A DNA stretch of 64,000 bases from Metopolophium dirhodum (Eukaryota; Arthropoda; Insecta; Hemiptera; Aphididae). The stretch lies in contig NC_083560.1 in assembly GCF_019925205.1 (NCBI RefSeq), positions 68,771,266-68,835,265 on the forward strand, read 5' to 3'. Under the pieces are notes generated by a model, which saw only the letters and a list, made by a program, of their open reading frames with translations, searched no databases and was not told the DNA's origin. Positions 1-12,457 of the stretch are shown here, piece by piece (position 1 is the first letter of the stretch; each line of letters starts with the position of its first letter). The translations under genes and the position numbers were made by a program.

Positions 1-300
1 TTTCATATCCTAATTCACCATTGTAAGTTCTTGCACCAAGTTGAATGTCTTTGATCCACGTTGCAAGTATACATAATATTTCCTGTTGCAAGTCATTGCT
101 CGATGTTGCAAGTACTTGCTGGATGTTACAGGCCATTGCTAGTGGTTGCAAATCGTTGCTAGCTTTTGTATGTTCTTGAAGCTTGTTGTTTCAAGATCTT
201 ATTCACCATTGCAAATTCTTGCACCAGGTCGAATGTCCTTGCTCCCTTGGCAAGTACAGAATGCATCCTGTTAGAAGTCCTTGCTCGCCCATTCAATTAT
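1..300. repeat. 20-bp minisatellite with a ~190-bp higher-order repeat, cut by the window edge
   Basis: Between about 90 and 190 the sequence falls into consecutive 20-base units close to TTGCAAGTCATTGCTCGATG (for example TTGCAAGTACTTGCTGGATG and TTACAGGCCATTGCTAGTGG). A larger block, recognised by ATTCACCATTG and TCTTGCACCA, occurs near 13 and again near 200, so the array also repeats at about 190 bases. It continues beyond base 1. No coding potential is seen. Confidence 0.8.
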
Positions 301-1150
301 TAGTTTAACAACGAATGATTACTGATAGGTCTTTTCCAAATTTCGTGTTTTTATAATAATTTCTATCATGGTCGTAAAAAGGAAACAATACGTACAAATG
401 GTTCAATTTAAAATTGAATTTAATTTAATCATTTTTTTTTTTAATATACCTAGCTCTAATTCCGCCAACTTTGGGTTTAGAATACAAGTTGATGAATCAA
501 AATTACTTGGAAAAAATAATATTAAAAACAGAAGTTACCGTTAAAAAAATGAAGTTGTATTGCGCATGCGCAAAATACATGAGTTTTTGAATTTATGATC
601 CACTAGTCTAGTTGAATGTCCCACAAACAGAATTGAAAAATATTTACAGGGTAATGAATGATAAAGTGTTCCCTGTTTTCGTGAACACACTGTATAATAT
701 AATAATAAGTATAATGATAGATACATAATAGTGTTACGAGGCAGTAGTGTTCGTAATATAAATCAACGATTAACTGTCTAACTATGTATACCCGGCTACA
801 CTACACAAGACATATATGCTGTAGTATTATATAAATGTATAGTCAGCGTCTGCTTAACTACGTTGTGAATATATTACTTATACACTACATTATATAGGGT
901 GTTTTGTTTATAATTCCAACAATTTTAAACTATATAACTGGCTATCAATTCATAAAAAAAAACAAATTAACATAAGTTAATAAGTTAATTGTAAGTTTCC
1001 ATAAAATACTTTTAACTTAACTGAGTAAAAAAAAAAAAATAGGATAACTATACTAACTTTAAACTTTTTAAAATGTTTTCTCTCAACTTAACTTAATTAA
1101 ATTAAAAATTATCCTTAATTTACCCAGACTTGTCGAAAACCAAACTTTCG
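301..1150. other. AT-rich intergenic DNA, no gene seen
   Basis: No convincing exon is visible. Bases 950-1110 are rich in TTAACTTAA-type words and look like a decayed piece of the TTAACTTAA/CTGGGCA transposon family better seen near 4010, 11600 and 27270. Confidence 0.5.
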
Positions 1151-1151
1151 G

Positions 1152-1287
1152 TGCAGGTGTGACAGAATAGTATATTGTTTTGCAATGGCGGGAAGTGAGT
1201 TATTTGTGCATTTATTTATTTATTCGCCCTAGACTGAAATTGCCTTCCTGCACGAGCCACACATACTATTTTTTGTCACGCCTTTAC
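1152..1287. repeat. Short element with inverted ends (GGTGTGACAGAATAGTAT type)
   Basis: GTGTGACAGAATAGTAT near 1158 is mirrored by ATACTATTTTTTGTCACGCC near 1264-1283, an imperfect inverted repeat. A further piece (TTTCGGTGCAGGCGTGACA) recurs near 1640 in direct orientation with the first copy. This fits a small decayed TIR element. The TIR limits are approximate. Confidence 0.5.
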
Positions 1288-1289
1288 AT

Positions 1290-2820
1290 TCATCGATCAC
1301 GGCAAAGGTAATGTAGGGGTCTATGCAACGACTAGACCATAATTCTACAACAACAATATTTTATGAAAGAAATGATTTGGTTTTATTTATTTTAAGCATC
1401 TCGCGTGGAAGTTATAATATGATTATAAAATGTAGATGTAACCGAAAGTTTATATTTTTTAAGGACCGTGGTATAGATTTCAGTGTCTGGTTGTGCAGGG
1501 GATACCCGCGTGATATGTGCACCCAGCACTTTTGGGTATTTCCACTTTACCGCCCGGCACTTTTAGGGATTCCCACTTTACTGCCCGCTGGACAGAAAAA
1601 GGACGCTTTCCAACGTTTCAACCGTTATCAAAAATCTAACTTTCGGTGCAGGCGTGACAAAAGAATAAATACTTTATTCCTAATTCTTCTGATATTTTAT
1701 AGTTGGGAGAAAAATGTATGAGGAATTACTGAACTCTGATTTAAAGAAACGTGAAACGATAAACGATATATAAGGTCTTTATAATAAGGCCACATGGGGA
1801 TTCGATTTCGAGTTCGATATAGACAATTTCCCAAGTGTGTGTTTGCATGCCGTTTGAGTGTGTGTGTAGTGATCAAATGACACACACGGACACTGTAATC
1901 GTATATCAGTATATTACTAAAGCGTGCACAGGTACAAGAAATAACAGGATTCTCCCGCGACCAGCACATGACAAAAACGCTTGGTAAAAGAATATTATTT
2001 ATTTTGTTTTTATTTTATTTTTATCTAAAAGTATCAATACTTAAATTCAATTCCAAATAAATAAGGGTCGAAGAAAATACATTCCAATTAAATATTTTTT
2101 CAACTAATTACGATTCCAAATAAACATGAATCCAAGAAAATATATTCCGAGAACAAACGTTTTGACAAAATATTTTCCAATAAAAAATATAGCCCCCCAT
2201 TTTAACTTTGTCTTCCTATAATACATTTTATTTTTGCATTAAATTATCTATTTATCATGATGTATTGGTTCTTAAAAAACTTAAATATTTCTGCTGTATA
2301 CAAACCGGAAATGTTGCCCTGCTGTATACTAGGTTTCGAGTGTAGGTACAAGCTTATTATCATGATTTGGTCACTGCAATGAACATCCAATCAATTCAAA
2401 AATAATATTTTTAAATTATTTAATTTATTGCTAGGAACTAGTACGTTGGTGATGGCCGGCGATAGTATTCGTTATAATAAAATGTATTATAACAATACAA
2501 TACAAATATTAAATGATAGTAAAATAACTTTTTAGGAAGAAGTGAAAAACTTCAAAATATGAAATTCCACACTTGACTTTGCACTCACACTCTATTCCCA
2601 TAATCCATAACTTATAAACAAACGAAACTAATGGTAATCCTCCAAGACGTCTTTAGCAAGAACTTAAACTTAATCTTATAATTAAATAATTATTTGAAAA
2701 AAATAAAACAAACAATTAGTGTCAACACTGGGTTGTTTCTTCTAACAATTAATTCCCTGTCAATTTTAATCATCAGATATCTTTATTATGGTGTGTCCTA
2801 AGCTATTTGTTTTTGTAAAA
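1290..2820. other. AT-rich intergenic DNA, no gene seen
   Basis: Open stretches around 1323-1721 are composition artefacts inside repeat-like sequence; no conserved protein motif was found. A small hairpin of GTGTGTGT and ACACACAC lies at 1858-1888. Nothing else is supported. Confidence 0.45.
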
Positions 2821-2827
2821 TAAAGCA

Positions 2828-3025
2828 ATTTTAGATTCTGAGAGGAGCGTTGTACTGATTTTACAAAGATTTTTTTTTTGTGCGGCTGAAAACATATTTT
2901 ATATCAGAGGTAATTCTTTGATCGTCAATTTCAACATTCAGGAGTGGTTTATGGTTTCAAATTGGATCTAATAGATCATTGGAAGGTCGAAAAAAATAAT
3001 GTCAACTACTTTTTTTAAAAATTGG
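2828..3025. repeat. Decayed fragment of the GATTCTGAGCGGA repeat family
   Basis: TTTTAGATTCTGAGAGGAG near 2831 matches the terminal motif of the family found complete at 32640-33133 and 45199-45666. The interior is strongly diverged and the far end is not recognisable. Confidence 0.5.
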
Positions 3026-3235
3026 GGAAAAAAAGGTAAAACAAGAATATCTAAAACAGCAACAATTTTTGTTATTTTGTTATTATTCATTATTTTTTTG
3101 TACATGGCTACATTTAATTTAATGTATATTTATCATACGATTAATGCTATGTATTAACTTAAAAGTCGATAACAGCTAATAATTTTTCTGAAACAAAATT
3201 ATAATTTTAATTATATAATACCTACATAATATATG

Positions 3236-3480
3236 CATGGCCGGATTGGCCCGGCGGGTTACCGAGTAAAACTCGGTGCGCCGCGACAATTTTGGGCCGT
3301 TAGAATCATGAGGGGCTGCACCGACTGAAAATATGTTAAGAGTTAAAAGTTTAAGAAATGGAGTCTATAAAATATAAAAAACTATGCATGGAATAAGAAT
3401 GTACCCAAGGGCCGCCAGTTTGTAAGTGGGCTGGTAAAATACGGAAAACTCAGTGTACTGAATTTTTGTCCATCAGACCC
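3236..3480. repeat. GC-rich insertion, probable transposon fragment
   Basis: GGCCGGATTGGCCCGGCGGG is followed by a small stem (ACCGAGT..ACTCGGT) inside otherwise AT-rich DNA. The abrupt composition change suggests an inserted element, but I could not define terminal repeats or a target duplication. Confidence 0.35.
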
Positions 3481-4004
3481 TGAATATATGAAATTTGTTT
3501 GTTTTAAAAATTAGTTCAACCTACCGTATTACTAATAGAAAAATAAATTACTAATATCAATACTTATAAATATATAATATTAATTATTTTAATATCCTTA
3601 GTACTTTACAAATGTAGGCTGACCTATACCTATATGACGTATATTGATTTATCGTTGAATTCAAATTTGACAGATTATTACTCAATGGCGAGGTACATTC
3701 GGTACAATATATTGTACTAGTAATATACAACAGAACTATTTCCCTTTTTTTTTAAATATGTGTAACTAATTAATTATTTATCGTGTTAAAAAAACTCTTA
3801 AATATCGTTTCTCGGTCATGACCAGTTTTTATACCACATGGTCGTGCATTACGTTGCGATTTTATCGAATATGCGCCATAACTACTGTGGCCGGTTTGTC
3901 ACGGCGCTGCATTACAGCGCGGTTGAGTGAAACTTTTTTCACCCAAAACCGGCATTTTGGTTTTCGCCCAAATAATAAATTACCTTATTTGCACAGATTC
4001 AAAA

Positions 4005-4200
4005 AAGCGAGGCTGGGCAAGTTAATGATTGTTTTTAACTCAGTTAGGTTAAGTTAATATGTACCAATAACAAAAAGTTAATTTAACTAAAAGTCAACTC
4101 AGTTAAGTTGAAAGTTAATACACACTTTTTGTTAACTTTTTATTAAGTTAAAAAAAAAGTTAATTTGTTTATACAACGCTAGCGTACTTAATTTGTTTTC
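4005..4200. repeat. TTAACTTAA-rich non-autonomous element, end near 4010
   Basis: GAGGCTGGGCAAGTTAATG near 4009 starts a tract full of GTTAA/TTAAC words. The same terminal word is seen inverted near 11695 (TTAATGCCCAGCC), direct near 27270 (GCTGGGCATTAACG) and inverted near 58210. A terminal motif plus repeated subterminal words resembles hAT-type elements. The second end of this copy is not clear. Confidence 0.5.
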
Positions 4201-4490
4201 AACCCAAAACTAAATTAAACTATACTGTATAGGTACTTTATACAGTATTTCCATCATTTCATATAAGTTACATTCGAATGATATACATTTTTTAATTTAA
4301 ACAATTCACGGTTAATATTTTTACTTTATTGATTTTTAATAAAATAAGTATGGTAGTTGAAATGAAAAAAGTCTGAATTTTGAAAACTTTAAGAATTTGT
4401 GTTAAATAGGAAAATAATAAATATGTAACTCAGTAATGATGAGTAGGTGAGGATTTAGCTAGCTTTAATATAAAATATTAATGAGAGAGA

Positions 4491-5145
4491 TTTGATACCA
4501 CACCCAAGCGGTATAATCATTTGAATCCATCAAAACGTCGGCATGAACAGTCCCAAAATTTCTATTTTTTTTAAACTTTTTTCTTAAACTATGATAGCTA
4601 TAAAGTTGGTTGATAACTCATTAAAAAAGGATTATCTATTAGATACTTAATGTGGAATTCCAGTTTTTTAAAAAAAATTATTTATTTTTTCACAGATAAA
4701 AAAATAGTTTTTTTCGCTAGATTTATATTTAGCGAGGTAGATTTCCGAAACTAGATATAGGATTTTGTTGTTTGGGGTCTTGTTAGATCCACATTAGCTA
4801 GAAGAAGTGCAGTGAAGATTTTCAGAACTTTATCTCCAATCATTAATTCGCTACAAAGCTGTAAAGCTGAAAAACATAAAAAACGTCCAATAAAATTTGT
4901 TTTAATTTTTTTAATGTTCTGTAGTGAATTAACTACTAAAGATAAAGTTCTGAAAATCTTTACTGCACTTCTTCTAACCAATGTAAATCTAACAAGACCC
5001 CAAACAAAAAAAAATCGAAATACACTCTCCAGCTTCGGAGATGTATCTCACTAAATGAATATGAAAATGATTTTTGTGGGGCTGTTCACACCGACATTTT
5101 TCTGGATTCAAATTGTTATACAGCTTGGGTGTGATAACAGTAAAT
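4491..5145. mobile_element. Foldback element with long imperfect inverted arms
   Basis: The right arm (about 4915-5145) is the reverse complement of two blocks of the left arm: 4491-4560 (CACACCCAAGCGGTATAATC, mirrored near 5120-5140) and 4724-4856 (TTTGGGGTCTTGTTAGATC, mirrored near 4985-5010). About 160 bases of the left arm (4560-4720) have no mirror. The centre lies near 4885. No transposase is present, so it is a non-autonomous foldback or MITE. Apparent reading frames on both strands here are the same palindromic sequence read twice. Confidence 0.8.
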
Positions 5146-5751
5146 AAATTTCTAAAAATTAAAAATCAAGAAAGTTTACATGCCGATCCCTGACTTGGCA
5201 AGTGTTTTTGACATGAAAACGAAATTGACTGAAATAGTGAAATATAATTAAATTAAAAACAAAATAAATTAACTTAACTTACTACGTCAAATGAAAAATG
5301 AAATTGTTTAATTAAAAATTAAGCTGTAAGTTACAACCAGAACACTTTTTTTAAGTTTTGGCAAAAAAGGTCATTGCTGTAAGCAACATCTTTTAAAAAA
5401 TCGATCGGGTGTTACAAATTTCACTATTTTAGGTATATTGTTTTAACGGTAGGTATTATTTATATTTTATATTATTAATATTATTCATATTAAAAATAGA
5501 ATAATTTTTTTTGTACACCTAATTTATAAACTATTGAATAATTTTATAATAATATGTTAAACTATATTTACATTATTGTGATTTAAATGTGGTTTTGGAG
5601 ATTGAAAAATTGAATACAATCATATTAGGTATCATTAACAATAATGAAAATACCACTAAAATAGTTCGTTATAGATAACTGATGAGTTAGCTACTTTATC
5701 GTCCGATTTTACGAGGAGTCTTATAATATGACACTTTTGACATCAAACAGG

Positions 5752-5910
5752 CATATGCGCAAATTGACTAAATGTTTTTGGGGACACAAGCCCCCTCCCC
5801 ATAGGCCATATTGCTTAGTACCACAGAATATAAAAATTAGTACTAATTACTAGATTTTGAACTGGGGGGGGACTTGACTTGATTGACCCCCCTATTTGCG
5901 CCAATGCATA
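5752..5910. mobile_element. Small TIR element with G-run/C-run interior
   Basis: GCATATGCGCAAAT at the left mirrors ATTTGCGCCAATGCATAT at the right. Inside, AAGCCCCCTCCCC and a run of eight G sit on opposite sides. Related elements occur at 8010-8160 and 57971-58131. Confidence 0.6.
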
Positions 5911-8010
5911 TAGGTAAACAGGTTATTTCATCGAAAAACGGATCCCAGCCCGGTCCCGATACGGCTGGAATATATCTTAATCCGGATACAAAACCATATA
6001 GTATATAGCGTTATTTTTATATAATTTGAATTTTACACAATAATATTTTATTAAATTTCACACACATTTATAAAATAACATAATAATATTATAGAATAAA
6101 GTACACAATTATTATATCATAAACCTGAAAACTGACAGTTAAAATGATTAATGTAAATAATAAATTTTACAAAAAAAAATTAGATACCTAGTATAAAAAT
6201 GTTATAAAATAAAAACATGAAAAATTAGCAAAATTAAATAAACGGCGTATTCGTACAAAACAGCTATAGTATAACGGATCGAGCCCACCCTAGCTATCAC
6301 CTAAATGGCTAAACAGTATACACACATTTAAAAATAGGTTTTATTCCTAATTTTTATACGGCTTCGTGTTAGTAGCATAGTTTTGAAGGGATAAGAGGGA
6401 TAGATCCTCCCCAAATTAATGATCGGTATCTTCTAATTTACTACTAGCGAAGTGCATCACTATATACGACATATAAGACGATATCACCCGTATAGAAATT
6501 GGAAAAATAACTAGATTAGATTAGGCATATTTAATTTAATATAATTGAAATTAGTTATTTAAAGGATATACAAATATATACTATTTTTTATTAAAAAAAA
6601 ATGTTGAATTTTGAGATCTTATAGTTTCTCAAAAACACGCAAACACGCTAGCAGCAGTGCACTGCAGTGGCATCTGTTGGGTTGGTTGGAAATAGCGGCA
6701 ATCCAGTTAACATTTTATCATAAGTTTATTAATGTATAACAACAAATATGAATGGCTGAGTGATTCATTCGGCTGTCAACGTATGCAGGGGTGGTCAGTG
6801 GCGCGAAAATATATATTTAACTATGACAATTGTCATAGGTGATTTTAGAGGTAGGGGTAAACCTTTGTCATTCTATAATTATTTTACAAAATTTGTTTAA
6901 TAGACAACATAAAAACTAGCTATGCTAATTATATCAGCTCCAAAACTAAAAACTAAAAAAAAATACAAATATTTTGTTGTAAATCATGAATATATTTTGG
7001 ACTTAGAGTGGAACGATGAATGTATTAATTGGTAATTAAATGATGTGTATTTTTGTGTAATCGTCATCGTTTGAAGCAGAAAAATGCTTCAGTTTTAAAA
7101 TTTTAGTTGGTGTCAAAAGTAACTTTTAAATGGAAAAAAAAAAAAATAATAAAAATTTGGAATTTTTTTGCAAAATTATAGTTTCCGACAAGATAGATTT
7201 TGTTATTTTAAATTGTAAGTAATTTAAAAAATAAACGACCATAATACTTTTAATTTTCAACAAATTTTTATAGTAGCATTTAGGTACTAGACAAGACATA
7301 GTTTTAAAAATAAGTTGGGTTTATGGGTGGCTTTTTTTGTACCAAGTAATGTTTTAGTAACAATTTTTATGTCCTTGGATATTTAAAGTATTTAAACACA
7401 CCTATTATTCATTTTAAGTACTTTCTCAACAAGTTTTTGTTAATATTTAAAAATGTTTAATCTTATACGAAATTTGACATGTTATTATAATTCATCTTTT
7501 TCTATTCAAAATTAAATTTTCAAAATATATCGAAGAATTTTAACCTATTTATACGAACACGAAACTATTTACGCCGATTTACGGTTCGCCAGTAGGCAGT
7601 ATTATATTAATAACTAAATAACAGCTAGTAATCATAAGTTATAATAATAAGTTATAATAATATTTACTGAGCAGGAATATAACATAATATTATGCAAATT
7701 GGTTTTGGTAAAAGTTAGTTCAACCTTGTTCAGTTACAAATAGAAAAATAAATTTTTTATAGCAATGTAAATAGATAATAAAATATCGGTACTTATAGGT
7801 CGACGGACCATTTCCACTCAGAATGGTTTTTCCTTTGTATGATTTAATTCAGATTTAACATATATAATATTATATAAGGGACCAACTCAATGACGACGTA
7901 CCTAAATTCTATACCTAAACTAATCAGCAGAGCGGGTTCTCAAATACATTTTTCATAATTTTACATTTCAACTATATCTACAAGGATACAAATATATAAT
8001 TCAAATAACA
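5911..8010. other. AT-rich intergenic DNA, no gene seen
   Basis: No exon, RNA gene or complete element is supported. A decayed GATTCTGAGCGGA-family piece (CCATTTCCACTCAGAATGG) is visible near 7808. Confidence 0.45.
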
Positions 8011-8160
8011 GCATAGGCGCCAATAGCGTTTGACATTTGGGGGGAGGGGGCTAAAGCCTTACTATGATAATATTGAATAAGCTTAAAACAAAATGTAGGA
8101 AATGTTTGCCTATGGACATTTTTTTTTTTTGGGGGGGGGCTTAGCCTATTTGTGCTTATG
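8010..8160. mobile_element. Small TIR element with G-run interior
   Basis: ATAGGCGCCAATAG near 8014 mirrors CTATTTGTGCTTAT near 8147. The interior has GGGGGGAGGGGGCTAAAGCC and, on the other side, a ten-G run followed by CTTAGCC. Same family as 5752-5910. Confidence 0.6.
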
Positions 8161-9400
8161 AATAATAGTTAATAGAATTTTTATTTAATTATTTATTCCC
8201 TACTTTTTTAGAAACAAATATATATAATAATATATTATATTGGTTGTCAGATAATTGTAGCATAATATTACAGCTGAAGCACTTGCTATATATAAAGCCC
8301 TATCCTATATAATAAGTGTCAACCTACAAAATAAAAAGCATACAATTTTAATAGAAGATTTGAGAAAATCATTTTTTATGGCATGAGTAATAATCATAGT
8401 GCATCAATAAAATATGATATGAAATCTAGTAACATTAAAAATAAATTTTAAAGTTAAGTCAATGAGGGAAATCACCCAGTTTGACATAAATTTTCCCAAC
8501 TCCCAAATAAAAATTGGAATTGCGCCTATGATGAAACTCTGTTATTGGATAAGTGAGTCGAAGTCGGTTTGGATACTTTATTCATTAAGGGGAATAAATC
8601 AGGCAATTTCTAGTTACCTAGGTATGTGGCGCGGTGGCCATAAAACAGTTCTGAGTGTTTTTTATTTGTGCATGTCCTTTGTTTTTATTAAAAATTCAAA
8701 ACTGTTTGTCAACTTGTCAACAAATAAAATTATTATCTCCAAAAAAACTTTCCAAAAATAAAAACTATACAATAAAAATAATTTAAATAATAGCAATCAC
8801 GGTTATACAATCAGGAGTGATACAAACTTAATATAGTATCATTATTGAATCTAAAAATGGTAAAATGTTTAGGTAATTTTAATAATTGTAATAGGTGTCT
8901 AGGTAACAACTAAATTAATTATATGATTTACTTTAAAATATATTTAATTTATTTTTAGTTAAATGTGTACCCCAGGTTCATTAGTGAAAGAAAAGACAAT
9001 CAATATATAGTAACATTGTGCAAGTTTATGGCATAATGTTATTTATGGAACTATATAAAATTTCCAAAAACCTTCATTTGACCTTTATTTTTGTTCCAAT
9101 TTAAGACTTATGTTAGAAACTAGAAAATGTAATTGAAACAAAATTAATCATAAATATTTTTCTAACCACATAATATAAGATTGATAAAATCAGTAATATT
9201 TCTTTAAATATAGTTTATAAGTATGTTTATCAAAATGTAATAAAAAAAAATGTTTTGCACCTTAATTAATAAGTAAGTACAATTTAAGTAACATTCAGTC
9301 TCTATCCATGAGTAGTGTTGACTGACTAAATGAGTGAGCTTGTAATCACCTATTTCTTAGCCACAGTTATAAATTATAGCAAAAATACCAAAATTACATT
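8161..9400. other. AT-rich intergenic DNA, no gene seen
   Basis: The open stretch around 8462-8761 has no recognisable protein motif, no splice context and the base composition of its surroundings. Nothing else is supported. Confidence 0.4.
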
Positions 9401-9406
9401 TTAATG

Positions 9407-10021
9407 TAAGGCTGTTGAAAGCAAAACATTTTTGAAGGATAGGATTTAGGCAATATTTTATATCCATCATGATTAATTGTGAGTGTTGTGTGACTATGTG
9501 TAGTGTAGTGACAGATCATTAGTATACGTGAGTTCCTCAAACGCTTTGTTATTAAAGATAAACTACGGTTAAGATTCTTGGAAACCCGTAGTATAAATTT
9601 ATGTAGTTACACGTCACTATATTTTGTGATCAAAAAAGTTTCAACTCATGTGACTATGATATGACAAGTCCCAAAATGCAAATAAAGATACCAGTACTGA
9701 TTTTAATTCTGATAACATAGGTATTTGAATTCCATTTTCTTTTTTCTAGGTTTTGTAGGAAATGGATTTTTGATTTGTTGTATTGTTTAATTGGTATTGT
9801 AGCTACCAAATTAAATTTCTTTTGTTTTTCAAAATTAATTTTTACTGTAATGTTACTAAGAAAAAATAGTTAAAAATTTACTTTCTACAAAACACAGACA
9901 AGAAGCAAACAAATTCAAATAGTTTTTTCAAAATTCAAATTGGACTTCTAGCAGTATTTTTTTCTTTCACTAATTGGTCTAAATAGGTACACAAAAAAAC
10001 GACTCGCTTTCAACAGCCTTA
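9407..10021 (+). mobile_element. 615-bp TIR element, TIR TAAGGCTGTTGAAAGC
   Basis: A perfect 16-base inverted repeat, TAAGGCTGTTGAAAGC at 9407-9422 and its complement at 10006-10021, bounds the element. It is flanked by TAATG on both sides (9402-9406 and 10022-10026), a probable 5-base target duplication. A diverged copy in opposite orientation lies at 47527-48150. No transposase ORF is present. Confidence 0.75.
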
Positions 10022-10384
10022 TAATGTATGAAAATACCTATTGTAGGTAATTTTAATAGCTTACGTTACATTATTATTTATTCATAGTTTATAAAAAATA
10101 CAATAAGTATTCTCATAATTAACAAGTTATACATTTAAAGTGGGTTAGATCAAATTCGAATATCTGAAAACAATAATATCCTTAAAAATAATCTTCATAA
10201 AATTAATGATCAGGAGAAATAACATTTAATGAAATAATGGCACTGTAACAGTATAATGTATTATATAAACATTTTACAATGCACTATATCATAAAATAAA
10301 TAAACCGAAATATTTTGTAATTGACAATTGTATAATTTGAATTTAAAAGGCAATAATAATGAATTGTTAATAAGTCATTAAGAT

Positions 10385-10605
10385 TTAAGAGGATATCCAG
10401 CCTACTGTTTGTTTTCTCCCTCTGGCTCACACGCAACATAGACAAAATAAATTTAAGCAGAATCATTTTATTATGTTTTTGAGTAATCTTAGAGTGATTT
10501 TACTCTAAGATTACTAAAAAATCATACAATATTAGATGAAAGCGTTTTATCTATGTTGCGTGTGGGTCAGAGAGATAAAACATTACTGTGCTGTCATCCT
10601 CTTAA
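10385..10605. mobile_element. MITE with AGAGGAT..ATCCTCT ends, flanked by TTAA
   Basis: The left end reads TTAAGAGGATATCCAGC and the right end GCTGTCATCCTCTTAA. Inner arms share GTTTTCTC..CTCACACGCAACATAGA with the mirrored TCTATGTTGCGTGTGGG. A second small stem (AGTAATCTTAGAGT and its complement) sits in the middle near 10490. Relatives lie at 19280-20073 and 58231-58456. Confidence 0.8.
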
Positions 10606-11519
10606 GTGTAGTTAATTTAATATGTGATTAAGTACTAACTATGCATGGCAATTTAAATTATCGCTTAATCCTGTGAAAAACTTCAATGATTAAATTTAAA
10701 TTCAATTAATTTTAAAAGCAAATGTAGTTCAGTTACCTATATTTTATATTTTAATATTACTTATTATTACTATTATTATTTTTAAAACCTTAATTTTTTT
10801 CATGCCAAATACATGATGCTACTATGCAAAATTATAAAATGAATTATATTTAATACAAAAACATTTTTAATTTAGAATGGATTATGTATTATTTTAAGTT
10901 AAAAATTATATTTAAGCTGTATACCTATTATTTTAACTTGTAAAAGTTACCCACAAGCTAAATAGAAAATAAAAATAACTTAACTTAATTAAAATCAATT
11001 TTTTTTGAATACTGAAAATTTACTGTCTATGCTAAAGTACAATAAGCAAATTTGATAAAAGTAAAAACCGATAAAACCTGCAATTAATATTAAAAAATAC
11101 ATGTGAAATAAATATATAAAGGGAGATCATCCAATGATAGGATCTTAATAATTTATGTTATAAATTATTTTGGCTAATTTTCAAGAAATCATGGAACCAA
11201 TGTCTCTTTTAATGTAGAACTGGGTGATCTGATATCGTTAATGTGCTATTATTGCGGGATGCCGGGTTTTGATACTAATGTTTGAGAGAGATTAATAAAT
11301 TTGATAAAATAAATATAGCTGTGTACTTTTATATATACTTTATTTTTATACCTATTGAAATCCAGAAATACTACATTCAACACTTTTACATTCTACAATT
11401 TAGTATTTATAATATATATTAAAAAAAATACCTGTATTCAATTACCTACATATTATTTTTCTTCTATACAAAACAATAGTTTGTATAAAACAAAATATAT
11501 TTAAAATATGTGAGGTGTA

Positions 11520-11706
11520 TATTAGGAATAAAACCAACTTAACGTTGTTAACATTGTAAAATTAATTAGCTTGTTAGTATCTACATACCTACCATTGAAA
11601 CAAATTTAACTTGTTATGTTGAAAGTTAGTTTTAAACTAAAAACTGATTATGCAACTCGGTTAAGAACAACTTAACTTTAACTTTTAACTTGTTAATGCC
11701 CAGCCT
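11520..11706. repeat. Right end of a TTAACTTAA/CTGGGCA-family element
   Basis: The tract is full of TTAACTT and AACTTG words and ends with TTAATGCCCAGCCTT near 11693-11707, the inverted form of the terminus at 4009. Confidence 0.5.
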
Positions 11707-12457
11707 TATTACTATATAATATATGATATAATTGTGGAGACTAAGTTAAAAAAAGCCCATTTAATCACTTATCACAACCGCATAGTTTAACAAGAGTAAA
11801 AAAAATCGAACTTTAGAGAAATTTATTTTAACAATAACAACATATAATAATGATTTGGCAGTATCAAACGTTGATAAATATATTGAGGGAAAGAAATAAA
11901 CTGATAGTGGTCATTTGAGTTTTTAATAGAAGTGTGAACATTTTTTATCAGCCCATATAATAGAGCCCAAATTACATAACATTATGAAACATGAGTAAAC
12001 GACTACTAAAATATAAATGAAACATTTTAAACATCTATTCTACAATAGATATTTTTTTGAAACCATGGATAAATTTAAGAGCGATAATTTTGTTTTTCTA
12101 TAGTATTTCTATAATATCAGAATATGTCTATAATATATTTGAACTAAAAATATTACTATCGTGACAATAATTTTCTAGTGCTTACACAATATTATATTTC
12201 CTCGAAGTAAGAAAAATTAATAAAATTATACTTATGTTTTTTTCACTAACAAGTAACAACCACTAACAATTGGGCTGCTTTTACAATCAGCCAGGTGCAA
12301 ATTGTCTATCTCGCCACCCTAAAATGACACCACTGGCGAGTGGCGAGAGAGAAGGAAAATCCCTCGTGTTATCAAATTTTATTTTGATTTACTAATATTA
12401 CGCGGTACATAATATGTATAGTAGGGGGTTCTTATTTGTAAGGGAAAAAATATGTAT

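Noticed and set aside
1..300. CRISPR-like array
   Set aside because: The 20-base units are contiguous without unique spacers, and the DNA is eukaryotic; it is a minisatellite.
1323..1721. 132-codon plus-strand ORF
   Set aside because: Composition and repeated GGTGCAGGCGTGACA pieces indicate repeat sequence; no domain.
4751..5054. Two similar peptides on opposite strands (KIFRTLSP.. on both)
   Set aside because: They are the two arms of one palindrome read from both strands; no gene is implied.
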